A stretch of 64,000 bases of DNA from the NCBI GenBank assembly GCA_029204225.1, contig CM055103.1, positions 437,971 through 501,970 of the forward strand, read 5' to 3'. The position numbers and the translations under genes are program-made. The notes beneath the pieces are model-generated. The model was not told the origin of the DNA. It worked only from the letters and a program-made list of their open reading frames with translations, and did no database searches. Source of the stretch: Diphasiastrum complanatum. Its lineage: Eukaryota; Streptophyta; Lycopodiopsida; Lycopodiales; Lycopodiaceae. Below are positions 21,161 through 33,685 of this stretch, piece by piece (position 1 is the first letter of the stretch; each line of letters begins with the position of its first letter).

Positions 21161-23213
21161 ACCTTCCAAGAAAGATGGTTCGTGGTATATCGACAGTGGA
21201 GCTTCCTCACATATGTGTAGCTCCAAGCATGTTTTTTCATCCATGTCACCTTATGAAGGAGCCAAGAAGTCCATCTACACAGCAAATGATCATGAGTGTG
21301 CTATTGAAGGCATAGGGACTATTCCCCTAAAGCTTTCTTCATCAAAAGTTCTTTCTCTGTCTAAAGTTTTTTTGTTCCTAGGTTAACAAAAAATCTTATT
21401 AGTGTTGGGCAATTGTTTGATAGTGGACTAGATGTGAATTTCAATGCTGATACATGTACAATCAAGAAGCATGATGACTTGGGTATATCTTCTAGCTTCA
21501 AAGTCTATGGTGTTTGGCTATTTTCTAAAGTTCAAAGCTCCAGTTGAAAAGCAATTTTCATACAAAATCAAGATTCTTAGTAGTGATGGAGGTGGTGAGT
21601 ACACTTCCAGTAAATTTTATGATTATTGTGAGCTTGAAGGCATTAAAAGGGAGTTTTCTTGTGCATATACACCATCTCAAAATGGGGTGGCTGAAAGAAA
21701 GAATAGAACATTGTGTGAATGTGCCAAAACCATTAGAATTGAGGCATCCTTGCCAAAAGACTTTTGGGGTGAGGCCATCAATTGTTCAAACTATCTTTGC
21801 AATCGACTCCCTCATGTTGCACTTGGAGGAAAGTCACCATATGAAGCACTTTATTTGAAGAAACCTAAGGTTGATCACCTTAGAGTATTTGGATACATAT
21901 GCTTTGTTCATATTCCCTGGAAACGAGAAAGAAGGATGATCCTTGTGCAATCAAAGGAGTAATGGTTGGATATTCATCCAACAAGAAAGCCTATCGAATC
22001 TACATGCTCTCTACTTCTAAAGTAATTGATAGTAGAGATGTAGTTTTTCATGAAGAAAAAAAGTCCAATCTTGGAGGGGCCGAGATCAAGCAACCTCAAA
22101 GTCTATCACCTTTTGTTATTGAAGACAATCAACATATGGAGGAGTCAAGATTTAAATATGAAAGTCCTCGGGTTTTCACTCCTAGAAGATCCATGAGGGA
22201 GAGATCCAAGCCTAAGAGGCTCACTTATGATGACAAAGGAAAACAAGTGGATCTTGATTCCACTTATGCTTATTTTGTTTCTCACGAAGAGCCCAAAGAT
22301 GTCCAAGAAGCCCTCAATACCAAGGAGTGGTATGAGGCCATGAAAATTGAATATGATACCTTGATCACCAACCACACATGGGAGCTAGTAGATCCACCAC
22401 CTAACATGCATATCATTGGATGCAAGTGGGTGTTCAAGATCCAGTACAATCATGATGGCTCCATCAACAAGTACAAGGCAAGACTATGTGCTAAAGGCTT
22501 TGCACAAATATATGGCCTTGAATATGAAGAAACCTTTGCTCCTGTAGCAAAGATGGTGACAATAAGAATCATAATCTCTCTTGCCTTATTTTTTAAGTGG
22601 AAATTGTATCAACTTGATGTCTCCAACGCTTTTTTGAATGGCTATCTTGAGGAGGAGATATACATGGAACAACCTCAAGGATTTATCAAGGATAAATATA
22701 AGGTGTGTTTGCTATTTAGAAGTCTTTATGGCTTGAAGCAAGCACCTAGATCATGGTATTCAAGACTCAACAACTTTTTACTTTCATTAGGATTTGTGCT
22801 TAGTGACTATGATCCTTCTATGTACCTAAAGTTTGATGGTAGTAATATTGTCATTCTTCTAATCTATGTAGATGACATGTGGAATTTGTTTGATGCTAGT
22901 TCAAGAAACTAAAGATGCATTAGGAAGAGAATTTAAAATGCAAGATCTAGGAGAGATTCATTACATTTTAGGCCTTGAGATTGATTTTCATGAAGAGTAC
23001 GCTTTTATTTGTCAATCCAGATATGTCTTTTCTATGTTGAAAAAATTCAATATGCAAAATTGTAAAGGCATAGATACTCCCATGGAGCAACATGTAAAAG
23101 ATCCTATTAAAGGTGATGAAAGATCCTTCGAGAACATCACACTTTATAGGAGTCTTATAGGCTCTTTAATTTGGCTTACTATCACTAGACCCGATCTGAG
23201 CTATTGTGTGCAG
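21161..23213 (+). pseudogene. Copia D protease, integrase and reverse transcriptase (broken)
   Basis: Protease shows WYIDSGASSHM near 21,185. The frame decays at 21,390-21,440. An internal deletion near 21,470 removes the integrase HHCC zinc site and the first catalytic Asp; the remaining integrase has LSSDGGGEY and AERKNRT. A frameshift near 21,930 leads to reverse transcriptase (QLDVSNAFLNGYLEEEIYM, LIYVDD). Another frameshift follows the YVDD box, and the frame from 22,872 ends at the truncation point. Confidence 0.88.
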
Positions 23214-24129
23214 TGATGTGATGTTTCAAAAGGAAGTAAACTTTGTAAGTGTAATGCTTAACCTTTGTAAAGCGGACTGTTGTAAACTTTGAAAAGTTTG
23301 GAAGCTTTGTGCATATGTGTTTGTACTTGTAAAGTACATCATAAATTTTGAAACTTTATTTCAAAGGTTTTAAAACTTCCTTACAAAGTTATAAGTTACA
23401 AAAGTCAAAATTTACATAAAAGGGAAAAAAATCAAAAGAAAAGTACACAACTATACTTGCAGGTTGTACTTGATGCGAGTACAAACCTGTGTGCCCTTCT
23501 TCCTATCTTTTTCGACCTCTTTCTTGGCCTTAAACCTCCTCCTTGTAACTCCTCCTTGTCAAGCTCCACCTGCACACACACACAAAATTGCAAATCCACC
23601 ATCTTTTTCACCTTTTGCGAGGAAAATTGAAATTTTTTTCCTCCATCTCCTCCTCTTGAACGTACAATTGTACCAGCACCTTCTCCTAAGCCTAAGGACA
23701 AGCCTTAGAGGAGATTTAGGTGTGTCTTTGGGCCATAAGGTCAAGAGGTTAAGGTGGTGACCCAAAAGGTGGGTGGGGACGTGACCCAAGTGACCCTTGG
23801 GTTAGGCGATGTAGGGAGAGTGTGGCCATGTGTTGTGAGGGTAGGTGGACTCCAAAAGGGGATGCCACTTGTTATTAGGGCCCATGTGCTTGTAACGTGG
23901 CGTCCATAGGGCCCGCCACCCAACAAGGCTTTTTAGGAAGAAAAATGAGTGGGATGGGGGGTAAAGGCTCCATTTCCATCATTGAGGAGCTTAATTGTGG
24001 CCTAGTCTCCTTGAGTAGTTCTCTCAAGCTCTCTAAGCCATTTTGTTGCAAAGTCCTTGCCATTTTACCTTTGTCTCATTCATTAGCGTTCCATGGATAC
24101 TGCTATGCCCGGGTGAAGGACCGTCTTCA
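23214..24129 (+). repeat. Probable LTR and leader of Gypsy remnant J
   Basis: Noncoding block between the Copia D breakpoint and a Gypsy gag. It has repeated 'aactttg' and 'taaagt' motifs, then a GC-rich second half. No partner LTR is in the window, so limits and identity are inferred from position only. Confidence 0.35.
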
Positions 24130-24757
24130 CCACCTCCTCCTCCTGATGTAGATACTAATCAACTTCTTCAGGCTTTGAACTTGCTGCAAAACCAAATCCT
24201 GGACATGCAAGCCAAGCATGTCGCGACCGAGCAAGAGTGGCATTCCTCAACACACTCGCGGTGCTGGTGTTCAATCTGGAATTTTTTTCGAACGAAAAGA
24301 AGGATCGGCTTCCCGATGTGGTATTGTCATGGCTCGATAGGTGGAATAGTCATTTTTCCATGCACGATGCGCCTGATAGTATAAAGATCGCTCTCATGTT
24401 TTTACGCGGTAAGGCGTTCACATGGTGGCAGGATCCGAAGGAGAGGGCTGGTGTCCCTTCTACATGGGATGCCTTTCAAGAAGCCTTTAAAATGGTTTTT
24501 CTTCCGGTGTTGGATGATTTTGAGCATTGGCGGCGCCGTTTCACCACCGTGCAGATGGGTACTAGGTCGTTAAATGCCTATATCCAGAAATTCCAAGAGA
24601 TTTTGCCTCGATTTGCCTCATGAATCGATCCTATTTTATCTTGGGACTTCCGAAAGAATTTCAGCTAGAAGTGCAGCGACGTAACTAACCGCATTCTTCT
24701 ATTTCTTTTGTTGATTTATCCTTTAAGGATGGCACTAGTTGCGAGAATTGTTGCTTT
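24130..24757 (+). pseudogene. Ty3/Gypsy gag fragment J
   Basis: Frames carry the Retrotrans_gag core ALMFLRGKAFTWWQDP followed by TWDAFQEAFKMVFLPVLDDF, closely similar to the gag of element I at 34,970-35,100. A frameshift lies near 24,260 and a TGA at 24,621. After 'FQLEVQRRN' the zinc knuckle is missing, and the sequence jumps to VDLSFKDGTSCENCCFN, which in I precedes protease. It ends abruptly at about 24,757. Confidence 0.8.
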
Positions 24758-25460
24758 AATACAACTTACTAGAATGCTGATAAGTGATCTTGCTTACAAT
24801 TTTACAAAGTATACCATTAATTGTTTCTATTCAGCCATTAGCATTAGTATTGTAGTGGATTGTTCCTCTATAAGTGATCATGAATACTTCAATAATTTAT
24901 CAATTGTCTCATTAACAAAATGAGTACTCCTATCACTCACTAACTCCAATGGACATCCATACCTGATAATTATATTTACAGAGAAAATTTGCAATTGTTT
25001 TTGTCATTTTCTTTTGTCACTTCAGCTTTGACCATCTTGGTACAATAGTTTGTAAATACTAGTATATACCGATTTAGTTTAATTGGAACCACAAAATCGA
25101 TTTCCCATTTCTCAAATGGTGCTAAAGCTAAAATTGTGACTAGAGGCAAGTTAGAAGAAGAAGCTGTTGGTTTACCAACTCTTTGCATTAATCACAATTC
25201 AAAATGAGCTTATGTGTTTATATACATTGTTGGCCACCAATATTTTCCAATCATAATATTCTTAACTATGTTTTTCATAGCAAAATGCCCTCCTGCATCC
25301 TTCTCATGAAAAGATTTAATCACTTCTTGTGTTTTGTGCTTTTCCAAACATCTCCTTAATTTTTTATCAGTTCCCATTCTATATAATATTTCAGAGATGA
25401 TAGTGTAAGGAGCAACTCGATATTGAAACATATTCTTTTCCTCTATTGACATTCCTCATG
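24757..25460 (-). pseudogene. Ty3/Gypsy integrase fragment, minus strand
   Basis: Reading leftward: a zinc-binding region (KTQEVIKSFHEKDAGGHFAM, ending YWWPTMYI), then the core start PFEKWEIDFVVPI and ILVFTNYCTKMVKAE, then a stop-ridden continuation (IIIRYGCPLELVSDR and THFVNETI) with the second catalytic region. The wording resembles the Athila/Tat side of Gypsy more than the chromoviruses elsewhere in this window. It meets fragment J head to head. Confidence 0.72.
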
Positions 25461-27900
25461 AACATTCTAAAGCTTCTAGATATTTCATAATATTAGCAGA
25501 TCAATACAGCTTCTGAGGATGCCGATAGTTATGTCTCTCAATTTGAATCGATAGCTGTCAATAATGAGAAAAATTTGGATAAATAAATAACATAGTTGAT
25601 GTTGCTCGACAAAGACTACGAGCTTCAATATTGCTCTAGATCGATAGTGTCGACTTTCTAAATTACACAAAATAGGTAGCAAAAAAGGACATTTGGAACA
25701 ACCAATGTGCTCGTTTACTTACAACACCTACACTTGCCAAAAGAACATAACCTCATTATTGTCATTAATTTTTAGTCAACAAAACCCCAATGGTATTTCA
25801 ATAACATGACACATGAACCAGTAAACTAAGAATCGTCACCCTTTTGCAAATTTACATGCCAGACTCCAACTTACCATTACAATATTCAAAGGAATCAATT
25901 TAACTTTACAAGTTTCTCTCTAGTGTATTCTACTTAAAGAGTACATATCACTCACACAGGTAAAGTACCCACAATTAGAGAAAAAGGTAGATATCAATGT
26001 ACACATTCACTTCTACTACATACGCTTGCTTCAATACAAAAGACCTTATTGTTTCCATTAGGATTTTTTTTAATCAAGATGACCTCATGAGTACTTAAAT
26101 ATCAATATGATGCAATTGACTTAAAAATCATAAGCTTTTGAGCAATTCACATATCAAGCTCTAAATTTCCCACATAATTCAAAACACGAATCATATAAAC
26201 TCAACAAGTTTCTTTACAATATCTTTTATCAAGGAAAAACCTCTCTTTCCAACACCTTCCTCTCATACAAGCAAATTATTAAACGTAGAGGAAAACTAAC
26301 ATATCTCCAACATCATGCAGTCATCTTTCTCTTGGCTGCTCTTATACTCATCAAATTCTTCTGCTAGTATAAGCACCTTACCTTTACTACATGTCTCTTC
26401 ATTGATTGGTATGATTCTAGAACCTAATAAAATTCATACAAGAAATGACTTAATAAATATGTACTAAATTACAACACAATCCACTCTGAGACATTGTCTA
26501 TCAAGACACAATTCTACTAAAACAACTTAATTTTTTCGACCCTCTGCCAAAATTATATGGTATCCATGCCTGCAAACATCACAAACAAAAAGGTTGTGAA
26601 CAATAGATCACCTTTTATAATCTGAGTGCCTCCATTCTAGTAAAATTAAGGGCCTATTAACTAGCTGATCATAAATTGAACAATTTGGTAACATCAATCA
26701 GTCAAATGAGACTAGATCAATTTAATGAGGTTACTTTACATTATCTTTACAAATTAGTTCAAAAAGATAAGATCATAGAATCATCGACTTAAATGTGGAT
26801 CCATTAAAATGTCATTTGCAAGCAACATCCCACCTATTCAATGTGAACAATCATATCCTTAAGCACTTGTCTTATGAAATGGAGAGTAGGATAGCTTATC
26901 GAATTCACAAACGTGCAATGAAAGCCAATACTCTCATTCAAAGAAGCATACGGGTGTCTATAACATAAGAGAGCAACACATCCAACTCCAAACTCCGAGG
27001 ACACTATCTAAGAGTGCAGAATAATGCTTTCATTTGCTTCATTGCAAGGCAGGACATAAGTGGATTAACATTAACCTAAGTTGTCTCAAAGCCCTCTTTG
27101 CTACGCCCAACAAAACCAAGCATTTGTAGGGTTGAAAAATTGGCGTTGATTAGTAAAAGAACTAGATTGAATGACAAACAATAAATTTTGAACCATTTAA
27201 GAATAGAAATTTAGAATGCATCTTCATACCCAAATTTACATACTGAGATGTATCAATTTGATATCTTAGATCCTAATTTTATAAATAACTGTGATCTAAT
27301 AAATCCGAGCATGAATACAACAAGCTCATACATAAGGTATGTACATATTGGTGTATGTGATTAATCTCACATTGTTGTACATAAACCAAAACCGATCTAG
27401 TTTGGAGCATATCTACATATTGGGTATGTGCCACTGATACATGCTCCGTACCTTTTGGTATGAAATGGATTATTCCATACATGCGAACAATGTGAAATAT
27501 TACTTTAATTTTGTGTAAGGGCTTCTAATCTCAGACTAGAAGCCCTTTCTTCTAGCATAAACTTGAGGAAGTGCAATTTTCAACATAGGTCTTTCCAAAT
27601 TTTATTATGAAATGTTGCAAGCACATTTGTCATCTGGGAAGATAGAGAGTGAGAGGTTTTTTACGTACTTTCCATGTGTCTGCATCATTAGGTTTTTTTA
27701 CTTCTTGTACACCAATCTTTGTTTGCTTCTAGTTTAAGGGAAAGTGAGCATAATGAGGCCATATTATCAAACCACTTGTCTAGCTAGAAGTCAACCCACA
27801 AAGTAAGAACTTAATCTATGGCGATTCTTGAAGCTATCTAGACTGATCTAATGGTGTCTTGCAGCACTATAGGAACTGTTTGTTATCGCCTTTTTGTGTG
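25461..27900. other. AT-rich stretch without recognised genes
   Basis: About 2.4 kb with no domain I recognise on either strand; open frames are short. Contains the hairpin at 27,517-27,547. Could be diverged LTR or leader of the minus-strand Gypsy next to it. Confidence 0.5.
27517..27547. repeat. Perfect 11-bp inverted repeat (hairpin)
   Basis: Arms 27,517-27,527 (AAGGGCTTCTA) and 27,537-27,547 (TAGAAGCCCTT) around a 9-nt loop. Confidence 0.8.
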
Positions 27901-28568
27901 GATGAATTGTAACGGCAGTATCATAATCTCCTGCTCAATACTGATCACAGACTGGAAGTAGATGTGAACTGAGCGATGGAGAGTTTTACCTGGTGGAGAG
28001 CAACCACGAGCAGAAAAAAAACATCGATCATGAGGAGGAGAATTTGCTTTACGGATCTGGATGTGTTAAAGACAACAGCAACATCAATCATAGCTCTTGA
28101 GTCTTCAAAGCAAAGTCAGAACGCGAGAGAGGAAGCCTCCTGGAGGTTAAGTAGGGAGGATTTGCAGCTCCCTCGTTTATCTTTTGCAGCAGGCCAGGCT
28201 GATTGGCGTCTTTGATCAGAAAACAGGTCTGTGCTTCCAGATCTAGACGCAGATGGTTTCAGTTTTAGATCGCCAATCTGATTTTCTTGTCTAGGTCGTT
28301 GGACATGTGCCAGTTAGTATCCTTGATATCATTGAAGATACGTGGTAAATTCTGAGTCGTCTTATCATATATCACAAATCGGCCATCCTATACTAAAATC
28401 TTATATTAGTGCAAGCGCTGTGTTTATATCACCTGTCGGTGGAAGTAGTTAACATTCAAACAGGAACTTTGTATGCTGCAACCAACGGGACCTTTTCATA
28501 TCACTTTGTTGGTCCAGCAAGGGTCGTGGGAGATGTTGAAAGGGCTCGTGACATGAAGTATTCCTTAA
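27901..28568 (+). repeat. Segment P, arm 1 of inverted duplication
   Basis: Matches, in reverse complement, 57,000-56,747 joined to 39,461-38,994. It contains the uninterrupted sequence at 28,147-28,151 (TTAAG) where element F inserted in the other copy. Part of it keeps a shared frame (YHFVGPARVVGDVE then ARD) in both copies, so it may derive from a gene, but I do not recognise the protein and both copies have stops or small indels. Confidence 0.8.
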
Positions 28569-29669
28569 TTTGAGAGCAACACTCAGTGATTTTGCATGGT
28601 AAAGGTATGAAATAGATCAGCCTAGTAGGTCCTTTGAGTTGATAGATCAAGAGCATAAGTGTTAGTGACTTAGTGGTTACCTATTGAGAATAGTGTCCTC
28701 TCCATGTGTCCTGGCATTCACTTGAACACTGTTAATCGCTCTTAGTTTTTACACTCTTAGTTCTCGATTCTGAAAATCATTGTTATTGAAAATTTCATGT
28801 GTGATTTATCATATTGTTTTCCTACAAAAACAAGCCCATACGTTGACATGGCCATTTGAGCTTGATTTTGGCTTTTTGACTGTTACAAACACTTCTATTT
28901 ACCCTATCAAATATTCTAAATTGAAGTTTCTTCACCCATATTACGGGAAAGAACATGCCTGTTACATGGAATGCTTCGAATCTGAAACATAGTGCTCCTG
29001 AAAGAAATAAATGCAATAGACCACTCTAGCTATACTTCATGTATTTTCATCTACAATTTCATGAAGTTAAGCTCAAAATTGGATGTCTAGTCTTTCGGGT
29101 ATCTGGTCAGCTCCTTTCTTTGACAATTTTAAATTCTTTTGCTCTTATTTGGTTTCTGCTCAAATATGATGCTATTTGTGTTGGCATGCCTACGCTTGGT
29201 TACGATTTAAGCCTTGTATGATTCTAAGTGCAAAATCGAGAGAGGATAATAGAGGCACCGTTTTCTCCCTCCCAAAATGGTCTCGTGCCTCAAAACCCCA
29301 CTATACCACAATGTTAATTTTAAAGTGATGCTTAATGCATCTGCAATAACATTTATAGGGTCCATAGCATGATTAGACCTAACTTAACTTGTAATTCTTG
29401 GAAAACATGATCCATAGCCACTTTGGTTAAAACTCCCTTTGCCATCCTCGATGTGATCGAACTATTGTATGAGCATGAATTTGAGGGCATGAGAAAGTCC
29501 TAAGGTTGGGACCCATCAATTGCATCCGATTCCAAAAAGTGAGTTTGAGACAAATTCGCCTTACCATGTTTGTTGACTATTGGCTCAATAAAGAAATCCT
29601 CAAATGTACCGGTGGGAAGATGTGAACTAGAAATGCCATCCTAGAACAATAAACACCAACGGGGCACAT
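28569..29669. other. Noncoding stretch before Copia E
   Basis: No recognised gene. On the minus strand about 29,640-29,390 reads nearly open with one stop (LPTGTFEDFFIEPIVNKHG); I cannot assign it to a family. Confidence 0.4.
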
Positions 29670-30108
29670 TGTTAGAAATAAATGACTATGCTAAAGTTAA
29701 TCCACAGGTTACTTTGACCCAAAAGGTCGAGATTTGTGTAACCATGGGTATTTAGTTATTTAGGCCATCTTTGTCTTAAGTTCAGTTGGACCCAATTTTG
29801 GTCATGTACTGACTCGTGGGTCCTTAGGGGTCTAATTTTGTTTAGGGGCCCTATCTTGACTTTTGGGGGTGCCCTACATTTAGTAAGTGGTTAAGCTTAG
29901 GGTTTGTTGGCATTTGGCCACATCCAGGTACAGTACTAAGATGCTCATTGTGTATTCCAGTTTTTACATTTGCTAAGCATTGCTCTCCATTTTTCAGCTT
30001 GCATTTCTGCTCTGTCTCTCCTTGAGGGCGTCCATCTTCTTCCCTAATCTGTCTTGTGGAGATTGTTTGATAGTTAAATCTTGGTGCCTTGCCTCTTGTT
30101 TTCCTACA
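29670..30108 (+). repeat. 5' LTR of Copia E
   Basis: Proposed TGTTAG...CCTACA, 439 bp, ending directly at the primer site. The left limit rests only on the TGTTAGAAA / TTTTCCTACA partial inverted ends. Confidence 0.6.
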
Positions 30109-30120
30109 TGGTATCAGAGC
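30109..30120 (+). other. Primer binding site, Copia E
   Basis: TGGTATCAGAGC, exact initiator tRNA-Met complement. Confidence 0.92.
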
Positions 30121-30800
30121 TACCGGATCGGCAGCAAGCTTGTATGTTGGCGCCCTACCAAAAGAGGAGCTACTCTACTTTGTGATCTGAAAATTCAGAA
30201 TCCTGCTAATTTTTCCAAGTGGAGTTTGGATCAGCTTTTGTGTCTCTTTTTAGGTTGAAGGAGGGCGCCCATCATGGATCTTGGAGGAGCATTTTTGGCG
30301 CCCAAAAATCAACATCTCAAATCTGATTTTTTGCAGCCAGTTTTCAGCAAGAGGGCGCCCAAAAATCTGCTTCTAATTTGGGTTTTGGAACCTTCTTACT
30401 TTGTTGAATTGACAGGTTTGCAGTTTTGGAAGAGGGCGCCCAAAATTCAGCAAATTCTATTTTGGGTTAGGGCAAATTTGTGGCTGGAAAATTGCAAATT
30501 TTCAACAAGCAGTAGGGCGCTTTCAACAGCCCTATTGAAGTGTGTGTTGATCACACTATTTGGCTTCCTAATTGGGTTTGGTGTAGGCTTCAATCAAAGC
30601 TAACCTAATTTTCAAGCAGCTAGTTTTTCGTGCAGAAAAACAGCCATCTATCCATTATCTTTTGGGCACTTTCGTTGCAGATTGGAAGACATTTTGTGCT
30701 CTTATTTTCAGCTTATTGTTTATTGCAAATTAGTGAGTAGATTTGGCTTTGGAAAGGCTCTCTTTCCTATCTACTACAAGCTGAGATTCTGTTGGAGGTA

Positions 30801-31640
30801 ATGGCTAACGAATCGAAAGCTATCAATTCTTTGTTTAGTGAAGATCGGTTGCATGGCACAAACTATTCCTTGTGGAGTTACATGATGAAGAATCTTCTCA
30901 TAGCGAAAGGGCTATGGGATTTGGTCAATGGTGATGAGGAAAGGCCTCCTTCTTTGGCACCTACTACACCTCGTGGATCATCATCATCATCAACATCTTC
31001 TACATCTTCGGAAGAACAAAAGAAGTGGGATAGAAGGGATGCACAAGCATATTCTATGGTTGTTCTTGCAGTGAAAAGATCTATCTTACCTCATATGATC
31101 TTGTAAGACATCTACAAGTGAGTGGGAAACACTTAATACGATGTATAGGTTCAAAAATCCAGCAAGAGTGGTGTATCTCCGAAATCAACTTTCTATGTTG
31201 AAGATGCATGAAGGAGATCTAGTGACCAATCAATTGACGAAGATCAAGGATCTTCGTGAGGAGCTTCTCAATATTGATGAGATAATTGAGGATGCTCAAT
31301 TTGTTTGCATTACTTTCAACTCATTACCTTCCTCTTAACTTTCATTTGTTTCATCTTTGAGTATCTCTCTTAGGGGACATCAACTCTCCTTTGATGAACT
31401 TGTTGGGCTACTTCTTCAAGAGGAGCAAACGAGGCAAAACTTTGCGGGTGACACTCAACAAGGTCAAGCTTTCTTCATGAAAGGGGAAGCCTCCTTCCAA
31501 GGATGAGCAAAAGCCCATTGGAGGTCAAAATTTTAACACTCAAAAGAAGAAAGGGAAGTGCCATTATTGCAAGAAGTATGGTCACTTCATCAAGGATTGT
31601 AATAAGAAGCTTGCGAAAGAGGAGAGTAAAGGTATTGATA
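30801..31640 (+). pseudogene. Copia E gag (broken)
   Basis: ATG at 30,801 (MANESKAINSLFSEDRLHG, then YSLWSYMMKNLLIAKGLWD). A Ser-rich run of TCA/TCT codons near 30,975-31,015 follows 'APTTPRG'. Frameshifts near 31,105 and a stop at 31,336 break it. The CCHC knuckle CHYCKKYGHFIKDC near 31,560 is intact in the last frame. Confidence 0.83.
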
Positions 31641-32776
31641 CTAGTGCTTCACTTGCTACTTTGGAGCAAGAGCTTGAAGCTAGTAATGATTTCTTCAACC
31701 AAGACTATGCTTTTGTGTCTAATATTGCTTCTACTAGTACTTCTACATCTATGAGAAATTCAGGTTCTATTTTGCAAGTTGCTGATTTTCAGCCCATTGA
31801 ATGGAAGCAAGGTACAACACGTGCGGATAATGCATCTTATCCTATTCATGGAATTGGAATTGTAGCCTTCATTCTGCCTAATGGTGAAGAAAAGTACATC
31901 AAGAATGTGCTTTATGTTCCAAGAATCAAGAAGAGTCTTCTTTCGGTTTCAACTATGTTGAGGCATGGACCAGTTGTTGAGTTCAAAGAAGATAAGTGTC
32001 TTGTCAAGGATCCTAAGATCTCTCTTGATTCTTGTTTCGGGAACAATGCATGATGGCTTATTCATGATGGATACCTATGAGCGACGAATTCCCTCTACAT
32101 GTGTTGCTTCTACATCACAATCATTGGAGTTGGCTGAATTGTGGCATGCAAGGTTTGGGCAGCTCAACTTTGCAAGTTTGAAGAAGCTGAAGACATTTAA
32201 TACGGTAGAAGACATTCCTATTATTGAGCAGCCGGAAGGGCATGTATGCGAGAGGTGCATACTTGGAAAGTTTCAAAGGAAACCTTTTCCAATTGATGGA
32301 ACTATAAGGGCTCTTGATAAATTTGATTTGGTTCATAGTGATGTTTGTGGGCCAATGAGGACTGAATCCATTGGAAAGTGCATCTATTTTGTGACTTTTA
32401 TTGATGACTTTTCCCGTTTTACATGGATCTATCCTATGAAGGCTAAATCGAAAGTTTTTCAACATTTCAAAGATTTTCTAGCAATGGTGGAAAATCAATT
32501 TGGGCATTCTTTGAAGACCCTACGCACCGACCGAGGAGGGGAATACATCAAGAGTACGTTCGGTGCATTTCTTCGAGAGAAGGGAATTCTACATCAAATG
32601 ACAACTCCTTATACGCCTCAACAAAATGGTGTTGCCGAGTGAAAGAATCGCACACTTATGGAGATGGCTCGTTGCATGCTCAAAGCAAAGGGGCTGCCTC
32701 ACAAGTTTTGGGCTGAAGCGGTTTTATAATGGTGGCATACATAAGCAATCGTAGTCCTGCTAAAGCATTGAAGGTA
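31641..32776 (+). pseudogene. Copia E protease remnant and integrase (broken)
   Basis: The catalytic DSGA of protease is absent: after 'SGSILQVADF' the frame continues to the protease tail (VLYVPRIKKSLLSV). A frameshift precedes integrase, whose zinc site is altered (WHARFGQLN, Gln for the second His) with CERCILGK following. Catalytic residues are visible in HSDVCGPM, LRTDRGGEY and GVAE, where a stop directly follows the catalytic Glu. Similarity fades at 32,776. Confidence 0.83.
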
Positions 32777-33089
32777 TTAACTAAATAGCTTGTTGTTTCT
32801 TGTCGTTTATGATCATTTTTTGGTCCATTTTTTTGAGATTGTATATTTGTGAATCTAGTTTTGGTGAGTTTGGTGATATATTAGATATGTTTGACAATTT
32901 GCTTCAACGCCACAAAGTCTATCACCATCACTCAATTTTTTTATCTAGAGGTTATTGGATTCCTTACCAAAATTGACTGTTTGGTTTTTTTTCATCAAAT
33001 AGTTGCAATTAAAACACATATTTACTAACATACGTACACAATTTATTATTTGTAATTCACAATATAGAGGATTTTACAACTCAATATTT

Positions 33090-33091
<2 letters not shown>
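32777..33091. other. AT-rich noncoding stretch
   Basis: No recognised feature between the Copia E breakpoint and the first (CT)n tract. Confidence 0.5.

Positions 33092-33138
<47 letters not shown>
33092..33138. repeat. (CT)n microsatellite
   Basis: About 23 perfect CT units. Confidence 0.95.
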
Positions 33139-33140
<2 letters not shown>

Positions 33141-33535
33141 GCTCATAGAGATCAGAGACAGTGTACCTCCCACCATCTTGTTACTACCAGGATTACCAGA
33201 CATTCTACGCAGAGGCGTACTACTACTACACATGCACGTGCTCATGCTCACAGACGACGCCGGCAGGCTCCAACGCTTTCCCATTCTGTGGCTCGCATTA
33301 CATCTTTTTATAGCATCAGCACAGCAGCAGCAGCACCGCCTTGACATCTTGCCATAGATAGATATGATCATTATGCACACACTCCCGCATACGGGTCTAT
33401 TTTAATTTGCACTAGATGTTTTCTTTATTACAGTTTGGAGACGTTTTTATACGCTCTCATGGTTACCACATACTTGACATGTACTTCATTAGTCTTATAT
33501 GCCTTTTGGCATGGAAAAGATATTAATAAAGCTTT

Positions 33536-33543
<8 letters not shown>
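33139..33543 (+). repeat. (CT)n-tailed retroposon-like repeat, copy 2
   Basis: Inverse-orientation relative of 28-430. It ends with 'atgccttttggcatggaaaa', then 'attaataaa', then the (CT)n tail at 33,544-33,582. A CT tract also bounds it on the left. The open frame here shows low-complexity Gln codons (CAGCAGCAG) and no domain I recognise. Confidence 0.5.

Positions 33544-33582
<39 letters not shown>
33544..33582. repeat. (CT)n microsatellite tail
   Basis: About 19 CT units directly after the repeat's AATAAA-like end. Confidence 0.95.
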
Positions 33583-33587
<5 letters not shown>

Positions 33588-33685
33588 CAAATTGTGTCTC
33601 TGTTGTGTATTGTGTAGCCTCTGTAACAGTTTCAGCAGAGTTTAACGTAAGGACGGTCGTTCATTTTATGGGGACCATCCTTTCA

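Larger units (their letters stand above)
19083..23213 (+). mobile_element. Ty1/Copia element D (relative of B, 3'-truncated)
   Basis: 5' LTR, perfect primer site, gag, protease, integrase and reverse transcriptase follow in order. The gag start (LEASERLSTSSYSIWKVKMES) closely resembles B's. The element breaks off at the beginning of RNase H ('TRPDLSYCVQ') and has no 3' LTR. Stops, frameshifts and an internal deletion make it inactive. Confidence 0.88.
29670..32776 (+). mobile_element. Ty1/Copia element E (truncated before reverse transcriptase)
   Basis: 5' LTR, primer site, gag and integrase in order. The sequence ends soon after the integrase core near 32,776; no reverse transcriptase, RNase H or 3' LTR is present. 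The protease active site is also missing. Confidence 0.82.

Noticed and set aside
28780-29221. Open frames of 60-70 codons on both strands as small genes
   Set aside because: Short, overlapping, AT-rich, with no recognisable domain or splice context.
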